DNA of 64,000 nucleotides from Gammaproteobacteria bacterium (GTDB lineage: Bacteria > Pseudomonadota > Gammaproteobacteria > UBA4575), in assembly GCA_014075255.1 (NCBI GenBank), contig CP046178.1, positions 1,153,616-1,217,615 on the forward strand, in the 5' to 3' direction. Position 1 is the stretch's first letter. Each line of letters starts with the position of its first letter. A model generated the notes under the pieces. The model had not been told where the DNA came from, searched no databases, and worked only from the letters and a program-made list of their open reading frames with translations. A program made the position numbers and the translations under genes. This document shows positions 18,188 through 28,125 of the stretch, one piece after another.

Positions 18188-18664
18188 GTGAATACAACAT
18201 TTAAACACATTGATACGTCTGATCTAAAACGAATACGAAAGATTGCAAAAAAAACTATAGATCATAGTTATCGATACTTTCTTGATGATGTATCGGTTGA
18301 TCACTACCTAGAAAGTGGTCATCTTGAGACATACTTAAATACTAATATTAATAATACTTGGTCATTACATCAGGATAATAATATTCTTGGCTTTTCTGTA
18401 TGCATTGATAACGTAATAGATTTTATGGTGATTGATTCAGATCATCATCGCCAAGGACTTGGAACAATATTGCTTCAACACTGCGAAGGTCTCTTGTTTG
18501 AAAATCACCACGTCATTGCACTTGAAAGTTTTGAGAAAAACACAAAAGCATATGAATTTTATGAAGCTAACAATTGGGAAAAAATAGCTAAATACAAAGA
18601 TTCTAAATACAATGAAGTGAAGTATATATTTCGCAAGCGTCTTCTTTCTGATACAAACTTATAA
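18188..18664 (+). CDS. GNAT family N-acetyltransferase
   Basis: A 158-residue GCN5-related acetyltransferase using acetyl-CoA. The acetyl-CoA loop is VIDSDHHRQGLGTILLQHCE (about 90-108), followed by the typical NTKAYEFYEANNWEKI motif. It starts with GTG (GTG AAT ACA ACA). Substrate unknown (a small amine or a protein N-terminus are both possible). It is monocistronic and convergent with the ABC importer operon; Asn/Lys/Ile-rich composition is slightly stronger than in its neighbours. Confidence 0.85.
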   Translation: MNTTFKHIDTSDLKRIRKIAKKTIDHSYRYFLDDVSVDHYLESGHLETYLNTNINNTWSLHQDNNILGFSVCIDNVIDFMVIDSDHHRQGLGTILLQHCEGLLFENHHVIALESFEKNTKAYEFYEANNWEKIAKYKDSKYNEVKYIFRKRLLSDTNL

Positions 18665-18692
18665 CACTTTTTTATACACTGAAATCAATCAG

Positions 18693-20390
18693 TCAAGCTA
18701 CTTTTTCTGGTGGCACTAACTTAGGTACTGCAGCTAGCAGCTTTTTTGTATATTCATGCTGAGGATTAGTTAGCACCTGCACCACATCACCTTCCTCTAC
18801 TATTTTACCTTGATACATCACTGCTACACGGTCTGCAAAATAAGCCACCACTGACATATTATGGGTAATAAACAAATAACTAATACCCAAACGCGCCTGC
18901 AAATCATTCAGTAGATCTAATATCTGCGCCTGCACGGAAACATCTAATGCACTGGTAGGCTCATCACAAATAATTATTTTAGGATTTACCGCTAATGCTC
19001 TAGCAATACAGATACGTTGACGTTGCCCACCCGAAAATTCATGCGGATATCGTAAATGCGTATCTTTAGAAAGCCCTACTTGTTCTAGAAGCTCCAATAC
19101 TCGTTTTTTACGGGCTGTGGAATCGGCCAACACATTAAGTGCTTTCATTCCTTCTTCAATAATGTCTCCAATCAGCATGCGTGGATTCATAGAAGAATAA
19201 GGATCTTGGAAAACAATTTGCAGATTGGTTCGCTGCTCTAGTAACTGTTGTTTATCAATCTTATGGATTGGCAACCCTAAGTACAAAACTTCACCTGAAG
19301 TGGGTTGCACTAAACGCAATATGCCTTTACCAACAGTAGTCTTGCCACTTCCCGACTCACCCACGAGTGCAACGGTTTGTCCTGGTGGGATTTCTAGCGA
19401 AACACCATCAACCGCCTTCACATGGCCAACGGTACGCTTAAATATTCCTTTCTTGATCGGGAAATGTACTTTTAAATCTGTAACACGCAAGCTGTCTTTT
19501 GCTGTGACCTGTTGGCCTACAGTTTTTTCAGTTTTATTGGCTGCCAACAAAGGCTTGCCGCGCTTCTCCATTGCTGGCAAAGCCGAAAATAAATCCCAGC
19601 TATAATCATGCTGAGGATTAGAGAAAAATATTTCATTACTCGATTGCTCGACAATCTTGCCTTGCTTCATCACCGCTACGTGATCTGCTACCTGCTTCAC
19701 CACGCCTAAATCATGAGTAATAAACAAAATGGCCATTTTAAATTTCTGTTGCAGTTCGTTAATCAAGTCCAATACGCGTGCTTGAATGGTTACATCTAAC
19801 GCAGTGGTTGGCTCATCAGCAATTAATAACTTTGGTTCACAGGCTAAGGCGATCGCAATCATTACGCGTTGCTTCATGCCGCCAGATAACTCGTGTGCAA
19901 ACGTATCTATGGTATGTGCAGGATTCTTAATATTCACTGCATCCAATAAATCTAATGCTCGTTGCCTTGCTTGCGCTTTAGTCATCCCCTTATGACGAAT
20001 CAACACTTCTGATATTTGCTTGCCGACTTTGACCACTGGATTTAATGAAGTCATCGGCTCTTGAAAAATCATTGAAATGCCGCTACCTCGAATATCGCGC
20101 ATTTCTCGCTCCGGAAGTGACAATAAATCTTGACTACCAAAATGAACTGAACCCGTCGTTACACGTGCAGTTTCTGGAAGCAAGCGTATCGTAGACAATG
20201 CAGTAATAGATTTACCACTTCCTGATTCACCTACCAATGCGAATGTTTCACCTTCATTCACTTCAAAACTCACACTATCCACTACCGTAAGCTTGCGACC
20301 TCCTGATTCAAAAACAGTACTTAAATTCTCAATTCGCAATAGCGGAGATGATTTTGGTTGTTTACCTAAAGTTGACATATTCTCAGACAC
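18693..20390 (-). CDS. yejF: Peptide ABC importer, fused double ATPase (YejF-like)
   Basis: ATP-binding component with two ABC domains in one chain (565 residues). The first half has Walker A GESGSGKS (about 54-61) and signature LSGGMKQR. The second has GESGSGKT near 345 and FSGGQRQRICIARAL near 455. Each half carries an oligopeptide-type C-terminal extension. It is the last gene of the leftward four-gene set (binding protein, two permeases, ATPase), matching the yejABEF order, whose E. coli version imports microcin C and peptides. Confidence 0.92.
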   Translation of the reverse strand: MSENMSTLGKQPKSSPLLRIENLSTVFESGGRKLTVVDSVSFEVNEGETFALVGESGSGKSITALSTIRLLPETARVTTGSVHFGSQDLLSLPEREMRDIRGSGISMIFQEPMTSLNPVVKVGKQISEVLIRHKGMTKAQARQRALDLLDAVNIKNPAHTIDTFAHELSGGMKQRVMIAIALACEPKLLIADEPTTALDVTIQARVLDLINELQQKFKMAILFITHDLGVVKQVADHVAVMKQGKIVEQSSNEIFFSNPQHDYSWDLFSALPAMEKRGKPLLAANKTEKTVGQQVTAKDSLRVTDLKVHFPIKKGIFKRTVGHVKAVDGVSLEIPPGQTVALVGESGSGKTTVGKGILRLVQPTSGEVLYLGLPIHKIDKQQLLEQRTNLQIVFQDPYSSMNPRMLIGDIIEEGMKALNVLADSTARKKRVLELLEQVGLSKDTHLRYPHEFSGGQRQRICIARALAVNPKIIICDEPTSALDVSVQAQILDLLNDLQARLGISYLFITHNMSVVAYFADRVAVMYQGKIVEEGDVVQVLTNPQHEYTKKLLAAVPKLVPPEKVA

Positions 20391-20406
20391 ATTTATTGTT
20401 TAGCTA

Positions 20407-21819
20407 TTATGACTTGGCAATTCTAGGGTCTAATGCATCACGCACGACATCCGCAAATAAATTCGCAAATAACACCATCGTGAACATAAAGAACAATGAA
20501 GCCGCTAGAGACCACCACACTACAGGCTCCCGTGCCATTTCAAGTCGCGCACTGTTAATCATATTGCCCCAACTATTCATGGTTGGATCGACTCCTATAT
20601 TGATGTAAGACAACACCGCCTCAGCTAAAACTAATCCGCTAAAATCAAGCACTATGGTAATCAAAACGATATGCATCATATTAGGCAAAATATGGCGGAA
20701 TATAGTTTGCGCTGGCCCAACACCAAATGCAGATGCCGCTTGAACAAAGTCTACTTCTCGCAACTTAAGTGTTTCAGCACGTAATAATCGACATAAACCT
20801 GTCCAGCTAGTTAGACCCAAAATAAGACACAAGAACAATAAACGCAGATCTGCGCGCTGGGTAAGGCTAGCAAACTCTTCTGCATGTTTACCCATGTAAA
20901 CATTTAACATCAGAACTGCTGCAGCAATTAATAATACTCCAGGAATAGAATTCAAAGTCGTGTACAGATATTGAATAACATCATCAATCCAACCACGGAA
21001 ATAACCCGCCATAATTCCCAGTGTAATCGCAAACGGTAACATTAATAATGTTGTTAACGTGCCAATTACAACACCTGTGCGAATACTCTTTAAAGCTTGG
21101 TATAAAACATCTTCCCCAACTTTATCTGTACCTAAAACATGATATTTAGTGGCCCACTCCGCCCCCACTAATAAAATTGCCAACAAGGCGGCCAAAGTAG
21201 CCGCAATAGTGCGCCATGGAATATCTGATTCACCACACGAGATATTTTTAATTACAGTAGAAAATAATTTCTTAGTGCGAACCGACATAATCAGACACAG
21301 CAACACCATCAGCACCAACCAAACTACGAATGCTTTAACAATTCCGGCAACCGCTAAGCGTAAAATATCAGCACTTTTCTCCTGCTCTGGGTTTTCTAGA
21401 TGAACACCGCCCCAAGTTAGACGCGGATACTCGCGCATCTTTGTACCATCCTCTAATTGCACGGTTTCTTTAGCAAACAAATACGCCGCGAATGGTGCTG
21501 AATAAGTTTTTTCAGTGCTATTGCGAATATCTGCAACAATAAGATCAAATACACTTTGTATTTCACCACTATATTGAGTTTCCATATCCGCTGAAGAGTT
21601 TTCAACTTTAGGATGGAAGTGCATAGAATCAAGAATACCGATACTGATGTATACCAACAAAACTATCATCGAGATCACACCCGCTTTGCTACGAACCACT
21701 TGTCTCCAAGGTTTACGCAAGTGCGGTTTGCGCATGGCGTACATGAAGAAAGCGAAGATAACAAACACTAATACAAAAATTAGCACATCCGTTATCAAAA
21801 ACACTGGCTTAGCAAACAT
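20407..21819 (-). CDS. yejE: Peptide ABC importer permease (YejE-like)
   Basis: Inner-membrane permease of the OppC/YejE group, 470 residues. The N-terminal region (about 1-190) is longer than usual and has three or so extra hydrophobic segments separated by a soluble stretch. The conserved permease core (about 240-465) has the EAA loop AETLKLREVDFVQAASAFGVG, followed by FRHILPNM and the terminal DALDPRIAKS. It sits 16 bp upstream of the ATPase gene and 19 bp downstream of the other permease. Confidence 0.9.
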   Translation of the reverse strand: MFAKPVFLITDVLIFVLVFVIFAFFMYAMRKPHLRKPWRQVVRSKAGVISMIVLLVYISIGILDSMHFHPKVENSSADMETQYSGEIQSVFDLIVADIRNSTEKTYSAPFAAYLFAKETVQLEDGTKMREYPRLTWGGVHLENPEQEKSADILRLAVAGIVKAFVVWLVLMVLLCLIMSVRTKKLFSTVIKNISCGESDIPWRTIAATLAALLAILLVGAEWATKYHVLGTDKVGEDVLYQALKSIRTGVVIGTLTTLLMLPFAITLGIMAGYFRGWIDDVIQYLYTTLNSIPGVLLIAAAVLMLNVYMGKHAEEFASLTQRADLRLLFLCLILGLTSWTGLCRLLRAETLKLREVDFVQAASAFGVGPAQTIFRHILPNMMHIVLITIVLDFSGLVLAEAVLSYINIGVDPTMNSWGNMINSARLEMAREPVVWWSLAASLFFMFTMVLFANLFADVVRDALDPRIAKS

Positions 21820-21838
21820 ATTTAATCAAATCCCAGCA

Positions 21839-22816
21839 TCAGTTCAACCTTACTCTGGGGTCCACCACAGTGTATGAAATATCTGTTAACAGTAGGCCAA
21901 TGATGTACAAAACAGCACCCAAGAAAACCATCGAACGTACGATAGAAAAATCTTGTCTATTAATTGCATCAATAGTGTAACTTCCTAAACCAGGTATACC
22001 AAAAAACGATTCCGTAATCAGACTCCCCATAAATAACAATGGAAGAATCACGACCACACCCGTAAGAATAGGAATCATTGCATTGCGCAACACATGCTTG
22101 AACAGCACCATTTGTTCTGAAATTCCTTTCGCACGTGCTGTACGCACATAATCTTTATTAATTTCTTCTAGAAATATAGTGCGATACCAACGCGTACTCG
22201 ACCCTATTCCACCGACAATACCAATCAATACCGGTAGGATTAAAAACTTTATACCAAACATACCATCTTCGAACCCAGAAATCGGCACCACGCGCAATAT
22301 CTTACCCATGACAAATTGCCCACCAATAATGTAAAACAGACTTGATATAGACATTAGTGCCACGCATATCACTACTGCCCAATAATCGATATAGGTGCCA
22401 CGGAAAAAGGCAATCAACAATGCCAAAGAAATCGTTACCAGCAATCCGATAATTAATTGCGGTACAGCAATCGCTAAACTTGGCCACATACGCTGACTGA
22501 TATCAAAGCTAATATCTCTACCACTATCTGAACGTCCAAAATCGAACACAAACAAACGCACTGACTTAGTGTAAAAAATAGTTTTTGTTATTTTTTCAGC
22601 ACCTTCCTCTTCCGCATTATAAAAAAGCGGTTGATGATATCCGCGCTCAGATTTCCAATCTTCAATCTGTTCTTCCGTCACATGCTTTTGACCTAAAAAC
22701 ATACGCGCCATATCATCTGGAGAATTCACAACAAAAAATAACAAGAATGTAAGAACGTTCACGCCAATAAGAATCGGAATCGCATATAAGATGCGGCGGA
22801 TAATGTAGGCAATCAT
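21839..22816 (-). CDS. yejB: Peptide ABC importer permease (YejB-like)
   Basis: Inner-membrane permease of the OppB/DppB/YejB group, 325 residues, about six helices. The N-terminus IIRRILYAIPILIGVNVLTF and the EAA loop NKDYVRTARAKGISE with FKHVLRNAMIPILTG are diagnostic. Its ATG overlaps the end of the binding-protein gene by 4 bp. Confidence 0.93.
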   Translation of the reverse strand: MIAYIIRRILYAIPILIGVNVLTFLLFFVVNSPDDMARMFLGQKHVTEEQIEDWKSERGYHQPLFYNAEEEGAEKITKTIFYTKSVRLFVFDFGRSDSGRDISFDISQRMWPSLAIAVPQLIIGLLVTISLALLIAFFRGTYIDYWAVVICVALMSISSLFYIIGGQFVMGKILRVVPISGFEDGMFGIKFLILPVLIGIVGGIGSSTRWYRTIFLEEINKDYVRTARAKGISEQMVLFKHVLRNAMIPILTGVVVILPLLFMGSLITESFFGIPGLGSYTIDAINRQDFSIVRSMVFLGAVLYIIGLLLTDISYTVVDPRVRLN

Positions 22817-24972
22817 TTCAAAGTGCTCCGCTCACGTTTTCTAAAAGAAATCACTGCAGGTATTAACGAAGCTAATAAAAATAATCCGATAAATATTAAT
22901 GGCCAGTAATTGGGCTTATTCCACGCTTCACGTTTAGCTTGCCGCGCTTCACCTACCACACGTTTATATTTCAAAAGATTATTTGCCATTAAATTCGGTT
23001 TTACGTTTTGGTACCAATCATGAAACAAAGAAAATGCTTTAGGGTGGAAACCCCATAACCAAGGCGCATCTTGTTGGACAAGATTTGTCATCTCTTTAAT
23101 AATAGCTAAACGTCCTGGTCCGTTTTGAATGTTTTTCATTTTTTCAAAAAGTCGATCGAATTCCGGATTAGCGTAATTCGCTGCATTTTCACCATGCTCC
23201 TTTACCTTCCCATTTGGACCATATAAAAGGAAAAAGAAATTCTCTGGGTCTGGGTAATCTGCATTCCAACCCCACTGAAATATTTGACTCGTACCGTTAC
23301 GCATTTTCTCCTGGAAACGATTGTAGTCTGTAGCACGTATTACTAGTTGTATGCCAAGCTTTTGATATTGTTTACGCATCCAATTTAATTGCGCTTTTGC
23401 ATCAGGACCTGCAGAAGGTGTATCAAAATTTAACACCAAAGGTTTATTAGTTTTCGGATCAATTCCGCCTTCATAACCTGCTTGCTTCATTAGATCTATG
23501 GCAACCTCAATATCTTTTCTTTTAGGTTCGCCAAATTTCCAGTCATATACAAATGGATTAAGACCTGCTTCACCCTCTATATTTCCAAATATGCCTGGAG
23601 GGATTGGGCTCTGCGCAGCAACACCACGGCCATTCGCAAAAATAGAAATGTATTCTTCGTAATCAACAGCAATAGATATCGCACGGCGCAACAACCGAGA
23701 TTGTTCTGACTCACCCCCTACAACAGGATCAATCATATTAAAGCCCATATAAAGAATAGAAGTCGTAACCGCTGTTGCGAGCTGGATACCTTTCTCTTGC
23801 ATTAATTCTGTTAACTGCAAGTCGCCACCCGAACCAAATTGAATAGCCTGATCAAAACTATCCGAAGACACACTAGAAGCATCGTAATAGCCTTGCAAAA
23901 ACTTGCTCCAATACGGAATAGTTTCTTTTTCTAAGCTGTAAACCGCTTTATCTACCAATGGCAGACGTTTCCCCGCATCTTTTAGCAACCCATTCTCTCG
24001 GTCTTCTGTCTCACCTTCGGAAGGATAACGCTCATCATGAAAGTTAGGATTCTTTTCCATCACCATGCGCAAGTTTGGATTGTTTTCCGTCAACATGTAT
24101 GGCCCGGTACCAACTGGATACCAATTGAGAGAAATATTGCGTTCCTCCATACCATCTTGCGCATAAAACTTTTCAGCTTCCCATGGCATAGGAGCAAAGA
24201 ACGGCATTGCCATCCAATAAACTAGTTGTGGATACTTGCCTTTAATTCGAACTCGATATGTATAACGATCTACTACAGACACCCCCGTGAGTTTAATATC
24301 TCGTAGATCTTGCCAACCTTCATTTGGATTTGGATATATCTCACTGGCTTGTTTACGAAACTCGTCAAAGCCAACAATGTATTCACGCATTACGCCTGCA
24401 ATGGGGGAATGCAAATAAGGACTCGCTACTCTTTTAATTTGATACACATAATCTTCAGCAGTGAGCTCTCGTGAACCTGTTGCTTCAAAATCACTTAACG
24501 TATGGATTTCTTCTAAATCTTTTTCAATTAAATTTAAATTAACCGAATTTCCCTCGTCATTTTTTGCAAATGCAGGATGAGGTTGAAATTGAATACCTTT
24601 ATTTATTTTGATTGTATATTCTGAAAACTGAATACTATCTATTGCGTTTTCATCCACCAGCACTTCGTTCTCACCAAAATAACGCACCTCAGGCAACCGA
24701 GAAGCCGTAAGTGGAACCAATGTGTACGGGCGCAATAAATAATGATATTGCAATGGTGGCTCATATATTTGCGCTATAAATTGGTATTCATTAGAACTGT
24801 ATGAACTAACAGGATCTAAGCGTTTAGGTCGTTCACTAAACGAAGAATAGATAACGTTTGCTGTATCACCTTGGCGATCACTAGGATAAGGATTATTCCA
24901 TACACCCTCACTACATGCGTTAAGCAAAAACGCTGTGAAGGTAATAATTAGAATTGCTGAACGACTGCTCAC
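22813..24972 (-). CDS. yejA: Peptide ABC importer substrate-binding lipoprotein with C-terminal membrane helix (YejA-like)
   Basis: Extracytoplasmic solute-binding protein family 5, 719 residues against about 600 for E. coli YejA. The N-terminus is a lipoprotein signal (LLNACSEG, Cys at 20). The SBP5 core includes NWYPVGTGPYMLTENNPNLRMVMEKNPNFHDERYP and WGWNADYPDPENFFFLLYG. Unusually, the C-terminus ends in a hydrophobic helix (YWPLIFIGLFLLASLIPAV, about 693-712) followed by Arg/Lys, so it may be anchored at both ends. First gene of the leftward importer operon. Confidence 0.9.
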   Translation of the reverse strand: MSSRSAILIITFTAFLLNACSEGVWNNPYPSDRQGDTANVIYSSFSERPKRLDPVSSYSSNEYQFIAQIYEPPLQYHYLLRPYTLVPLTASRLPEVRYFGENEVLVDENAIDSIQFSEYTIKINKGIQFQPHPAFAKNDEGNSVNLNLIEKDLEEIHTLSDFEATGSRELTAEDYVYQIKRVASPYLHSPIAGVMREYIVGFDEFRKQASEIYPNPNEGWQDLRDIKLTGVSVVDRYTYRVRIKGKYPQLVYWMAMPFFAPMPWEAEKFYAQDGMEERNISLNWYPVGTGPYMLTENNPNLRMVMEKNPNFHDERYPSEGETEDRENGLLKDAGKRLPLVDKAVYSLEKETIPYWSKFLQGYYDASSVSSDSFDQAIQFGSGGDLQLTELMQEKGIQLATAVTTSILYMGFNMIDPVVGGESEQSRLLRRAISIAVDYEEYISIFANGRGVAAQSPIPPGIFGNIEGEAGLNPFVYDWKFGEPKRKDIEVAIDLMKQAGYEGGIDPKTNKPLVLNFDTPSAGPDAKAQLNWMRKQYQKLGIQLVIRATDYNRFQEKMRNGTSQIFQWGWNADYPDPENFFFLLYGPNGKVKEHGENAANYANPEFDRLFEKMKNIQNGPGRLAIIKEMTNLVQQDAPWLWGFHPKAFSLFHDWYQNVKPNLMANNLLKYKRVVGEARQAKREAWNKPNYWPLIFIGLFLLASLIPAVISFRKRERSTLK

Positions 24973-25132
24973 GTGATGAGTTTATGATAATCTAACAGTT
25001 AAAGATTATTCTTCCCTTAAACGTAAATTGAGTGGCAGTATTATAGACTGTTTAGCAGTAAATGTAGTTCAGTCTTAACAAGACTAACAGTACAACTTTT
25101 AACCTCTACGAAAATATAAATCGGAATACAAC

Positions 25133-25921
25133 ATGGGATTTTTAGCAGGAAAACGCGCCTTAATCGTCGGCATAGCAAGTAACCGCTCAATCGCTTGGGG
25201 CATCGCTGAAGCAATGAAACGCGAAGGTGCCGAATTAGCCTTTACCTACCAAAACGAAAAGCTTCAAGGTCGTGTTGAAAAGTTTGCAGCCGAATGTGGG
25301 GCTAAAATTACCTTACCCTGTGACCTTGGAAATGATGACGATATAACCCAATTATTCACTGAGTTAGGCAAATCTTGGGATAGTCTCGATATTGTAGTCC
25401 ACTCTGCCGCATTTGCTCCTAAAGAAGAATTAGCTGGAGACTTTGTAGACCTCACCACCCGAGAAGGCTCAAAAATAGCGCATGACATCAGCAGCTACAG
25501 CCTCACCGCTCTAGCAAAAGCGGCTAGACCCATGATGAAAGGAACCAATGGCGCCATTGTTTCACTTACTTATATGGGCTCCGTACGCGCCATGCCTAAT
25601 TACAATGTTATGGGCCTCGCCAAGGCCAGTTTAGAGGCCAATATTCGCTACATGGCCTATGCCTTAGGTCCTGATGGTATACGAGTTAACGGCATTTCCG
25701 CGGGCCCAATTCGCACCCTTGCCGCAGCCGGAATTAGTGATTTCAGAAAAATGCTTGATCACGTAGAAGAAAATGCCCCGCTACGTAAAAACGTAACCAT
25801 CCAAGAAGTGGGTAACACTGCTGCATTCTTATGCTCTGATTTAGCTAGCGGAATCACTGGTGAAATTACCTATGTCGATGCAGGATTTAATATTGTAGGG
25901 ATGTCTGGGTACGGCCGTTAA
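25133..25921 (+). CDS. fabI: Enoyl-[acyl-carrier-protein] reductase (NADH) FabI
   Basis: Last reductive step of type II fatty acid elongation. The SDR-fold protein has 262 residues, the family length, with [20 protein letters not shown] at the NADH site. The catalytic Tyr-x6-Lys is in [20 protein letters not shown] (Tyr about 157, Lys about 164), and the substrate loop is [14 protein letters not shown]. It is monocistronic; a small perfect hairpin (AGTCTT-AAC-AAGACT) lies at 25071-25085 in its upstream region. Confidence 0.98.
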   Translation: MGFLAGKRALIVGIASNRSIAWGIAEAMKREGAELAFTYQNEKLQGRVEKFAAECGAKITLPCDLGNDDDITQLFTELGKSWDSLDIVVHSAAFAPKEELAGDFVDLTTREGSKIAHDISSYSLTALAKAARPMMKGTNGAIVSLTYMGSVRAMPNYNVMGLAKASLEANIRYMAYALGPDGIRVNGISAGPIRTLAAAGISDFRKMLDHVEENAPLRKNVTIQEVGNTAAFLCSDLASGITGEITYVDAGFNIVGMSGYGR

Positions 25922-25930
25922 GAAAAACGC

Positions 25931-25972
25931 AAGTGCAGAAACTGCACGACTGCATGGAAGCAAGAGAAGGAG
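25931..25972. repeat. Intergenic repeat, copy R1 (partial)
   Basis: About 42 bp closely matching the inside of the element at 50870-50986: both read AAGTGCAGAAA, then ACGACTGCATGGA and GCA. Here GTGCAG-AAA-CTGCAC is a perfect hairpin. The copy ends at the ribosome-binding site (AGGAG) of the gene starting at 25980. It lacks the terminal boxes seen in the other copies. Confidence 0.65.
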
Positions 25973-25979
25973 ATGTCAC

Positions 25980-26420
25980 TTGCCTGAATCTATTCAAACA
26001 CCTGCTCCGTGGCATCTATGGGTAATCGGTGTAATTGCGCTTTTATGGAATGCAATGGGAGCATTCGACTACGTCATGTCGCAATCTAAAAACGAAGCTT
26101 ATATGAAGATGTTCACCCCTGAACAACTTGAATATTTTTATAGCTTTCCCTCTTGGTCTGTAGCTTTGTGGGCCATTGCAGTTTGGGGTGGTATGCTAGG
26201 CTGCATTCTCTTGTTGCTAAGAAATAAATTAGCAGTATGCACATTTTTAATTTCTTTGATATGCATGACACTCAACACCATTTACATCTATGCTTTTACA
26301 AATGGCATTGAAATCATGGGCGATCCATTTTCACTAGTATTTAGTGCTGCGATATTTTTAGTGGCTGTATTTTTATATGTATACTCGAAAAAAATACAGG
26401 CTAACAATATTATTGTTTAA
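25980..26420 (+). CDS. Conserved small membrane protein, four helices
   Basis: A 146-residue inner-membrane protein with four predicted helices (about 12-30, 58-80, 84-103, 115-136) and the opening PAPWHLWVIGVIALLWNAMGAFDYVMSQ. The start is TTG, supported by AGAAGGAG 8 nt upstream; the ATG between them is in another frame and stops after four codons. Function unknown. It is convergent with the Na+/H+ antiporter (2 bp). Confidence 0.75.
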   Translation: MPESIQTPAPWHLWVIGVIALLWNAMGAFDYVMSQSKNEAYMKMFTPEQLEYFYSFPSWSVALWAIAVWGGMLGCILLLLRNKLAVCTFLISLICMTLNTIYIYAFTNGIEIMGDPFSLVFSAAIFLVAVFLYVYSKKIQANNIIV

Positions 26421-26422
26421 TG

Positions 26423-27628
26423 CTAGGAACATCCATACTTTTTTATCAACGCAGCATTGGTTGTGCCTTGCACAATCATACTAAACACAACAACACCAAA
26501 TACTGCTGACTGTATCGTCCACCAGTAAGGTAACGTTGTTGGTAATGACAATACTAACGCAATCGCGATTGCACCACGCATCCCACCCCACACTAGAAGA
26601 ATTTGCCAGCCCATTGAAATATTATTTTCTAACGGTTTTGTGACTAAACTACAAATTATTACCGCAACCATTCTTGCAATGAGTGAAGCGACAATCGCAA
26701 TTATTATTGCAAGCCAACGCTCGGAAAACATATTTAATGTTACTACCAGCCCCATCAACACAAACAGAAAACTGTTAAAAAATAATCCCAACCACTCCCA
26801 TGTTTCTCCAATACCTTTAGTCAGAGCAGCGTCTGCTTTGTCTAATGTAAATCGTGTAGTCAATGCTGCAATAGTAACGGCCAGTATTCCAGAGACATGA
26901 AAAAGATGTTCTGCACAATAAAAACTTGCAAAAGCCGTAAGTACTAAAATAAATTTGCTTGCAGTTGAGTTTGAAATAAAAACAATAACCAATGATGCTA
27001 ACAACCCCACCAGCAAACCCACAACAATGCCTCCAAAAAATACAGATGCAAAGTAACCTATATAGTTTGATCCTTCTGGCCAAGTTTGAGTTGCAAAACC
27101 CAATACAATCGTAAATAACACAATCCCCGCAGCATCATTAAACAAACTCTCACCTTCAAACAAGGTAGTTAAATCATCGGGCGCATTGTTTGCATGCAGT
27201 TGAGAAATTACCGCTACAGGGTCCGTTGCAGCAAGAATAGCGCCAGTTAGCAGTGCTGCTATCCAAGGGAAACCTGCAGAGTGGCCAATACCTAAGTAAA
27301 TGAGCGCCGCAGTTACAACACAACTAATTAATACACCAACAATGGCTAACACCAAGACTGGAATAACCCATTTTTTTAATAAACTTAGTTTGAGATTCCA
27401 AGCGGCTTCAAAAATCAGCACTGGCAAAACAATAAAGAATATAATGTCCTGAAGATTATACGCGCGAACACCGGTATCTATATTAATAAACTCAAGACTC
27501 AAGCCCATTAACAAACCCACCAGTGCACAAGAAAGTGTTAACTCAAGTTTTAATATACGATTAACTAATAGCCCAACAATAGTTAATCCACTTAATATAA
27601 GAATCTGGCCTGTGACAGAAATTATCAT
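26423..27628 (-). CDS. Cation:proton antiporter (CPA1, NhaP type)
   Basis: Inner-membrane Na+(K+)/H+ exchanger of 401 residues with about 12 helices. The CPA1 ion-site motifs are visible: ATDPVAVISQLH (Thr-Asp, helix 4) and FEGESLFNDAAGIVLFTIVL (Asn-Asp, helix 5). It ends shortly after the last helix, without the long cytosolic tail of some NhaP proteins. It is monocistronic. Confidence 0.92.
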   Translation of the reverse strand: MIISVTGQILILSGLTIVGLLVNRILKLELTLSCALVGLLMGLSLEFINIDTGVRAYNLQDIIFFIVLPVLIFEAAWNLKLSLLKKWVIPVLVLAIVGVLISCVVTAALIYLGIGHSAGFPWIAALLTGAILAATDPVAVISQLHANNAPDDLTTLFEGESLFNDAAGIVLFTIVLGFATQTWPEGSNYIGYFASVFFGGIVVGLLVGLLASLVIVFISNSTASKFILVLTAFASFYCAEHLFHVSGILAVTIAALTTRFTLDKADAALTKGIGETWEWLGLFFNSFLFVLMGLVVTLNMFSERWLAIIIAIVASLIARMVAVIICSLVTKPLENNISMGWQILLVWGGMRGAIAIALVLSLPTTLPYWWTIQSAVFGVVVFSMIVQGTTNAALIKKYGCS

Positions 27629-27786
27629 TTTTTTAAATACAGTTATTATAAAATGAAGAAAAAATTACCCAATACATTAATCATAGACCACATTTTGACA
27701 CATTAACTTTCATTTTAAGCTGATAACTAAAATTAGTGAAATATTATGGAAGGAAATTAACCATCGAAAGAGTACACTAAGCCAAT

Positions 27787-28113
27787 ATGGCAACACATCA
27801 TGCAAACCCTGGTGAAATCGTTGACCTGCAAACATGGGCTGCGGATTTACCTAAAGAACACACAAAAGCTATCGTCAAAACAAGCGGATTGGAGCTTATT
27901 AGAATAGTATTGCCTGCTGGGAAAGGCATCCCCAATCACAAAGTATCAGGGCCAATTTCAATACAATGTATATCAGGAAAGGTTGCAATTACTACCATGG
28001 GCGCCACACAAGAATTAAATTACAACCAATTACTACATCTTATGCCAGGCGAACCTCATTCTCTGAAAGCAACAGAAGATTCTGTGGTGTTGTTAACAAT
28101 TATTTTTAAATAA
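27787..28113 (+). CDS. Small cupin-fold protein
   Basis: A 108-residue single-domain cupin. The pattern is RIVLPAGKGIPNHKVSGPISIQCISGKVAI followed by the second box HLMPGEPHSLKATEDSVVLL. The metal-type His residues are partly conserved (one in the first box, one or two in the second). The role is unknown; such proteins often bind small molecules. It is convergent with cusA. Confidence 0.72.
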   Translation: MATHHANPGEIVDLQTWAADLPKEHTKAIVKTSGLELIRIVLPAGKGIPNHKVSGPISIQCISGKVAITTMGATQELNYNQLLHLMPGEPHSLKATEDSVVLLTIIFK

Positions 28114-28125
28114 TTTATAAAATAT

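Noticed and set aside
25973-25987. ATG within GGAGATGTCAC as start of the small membrane protein
   Set aside because: It is out of frame and stops after four codons; the TTG at 25980 keeps the full frame and a proper ribosome-binding site distance.
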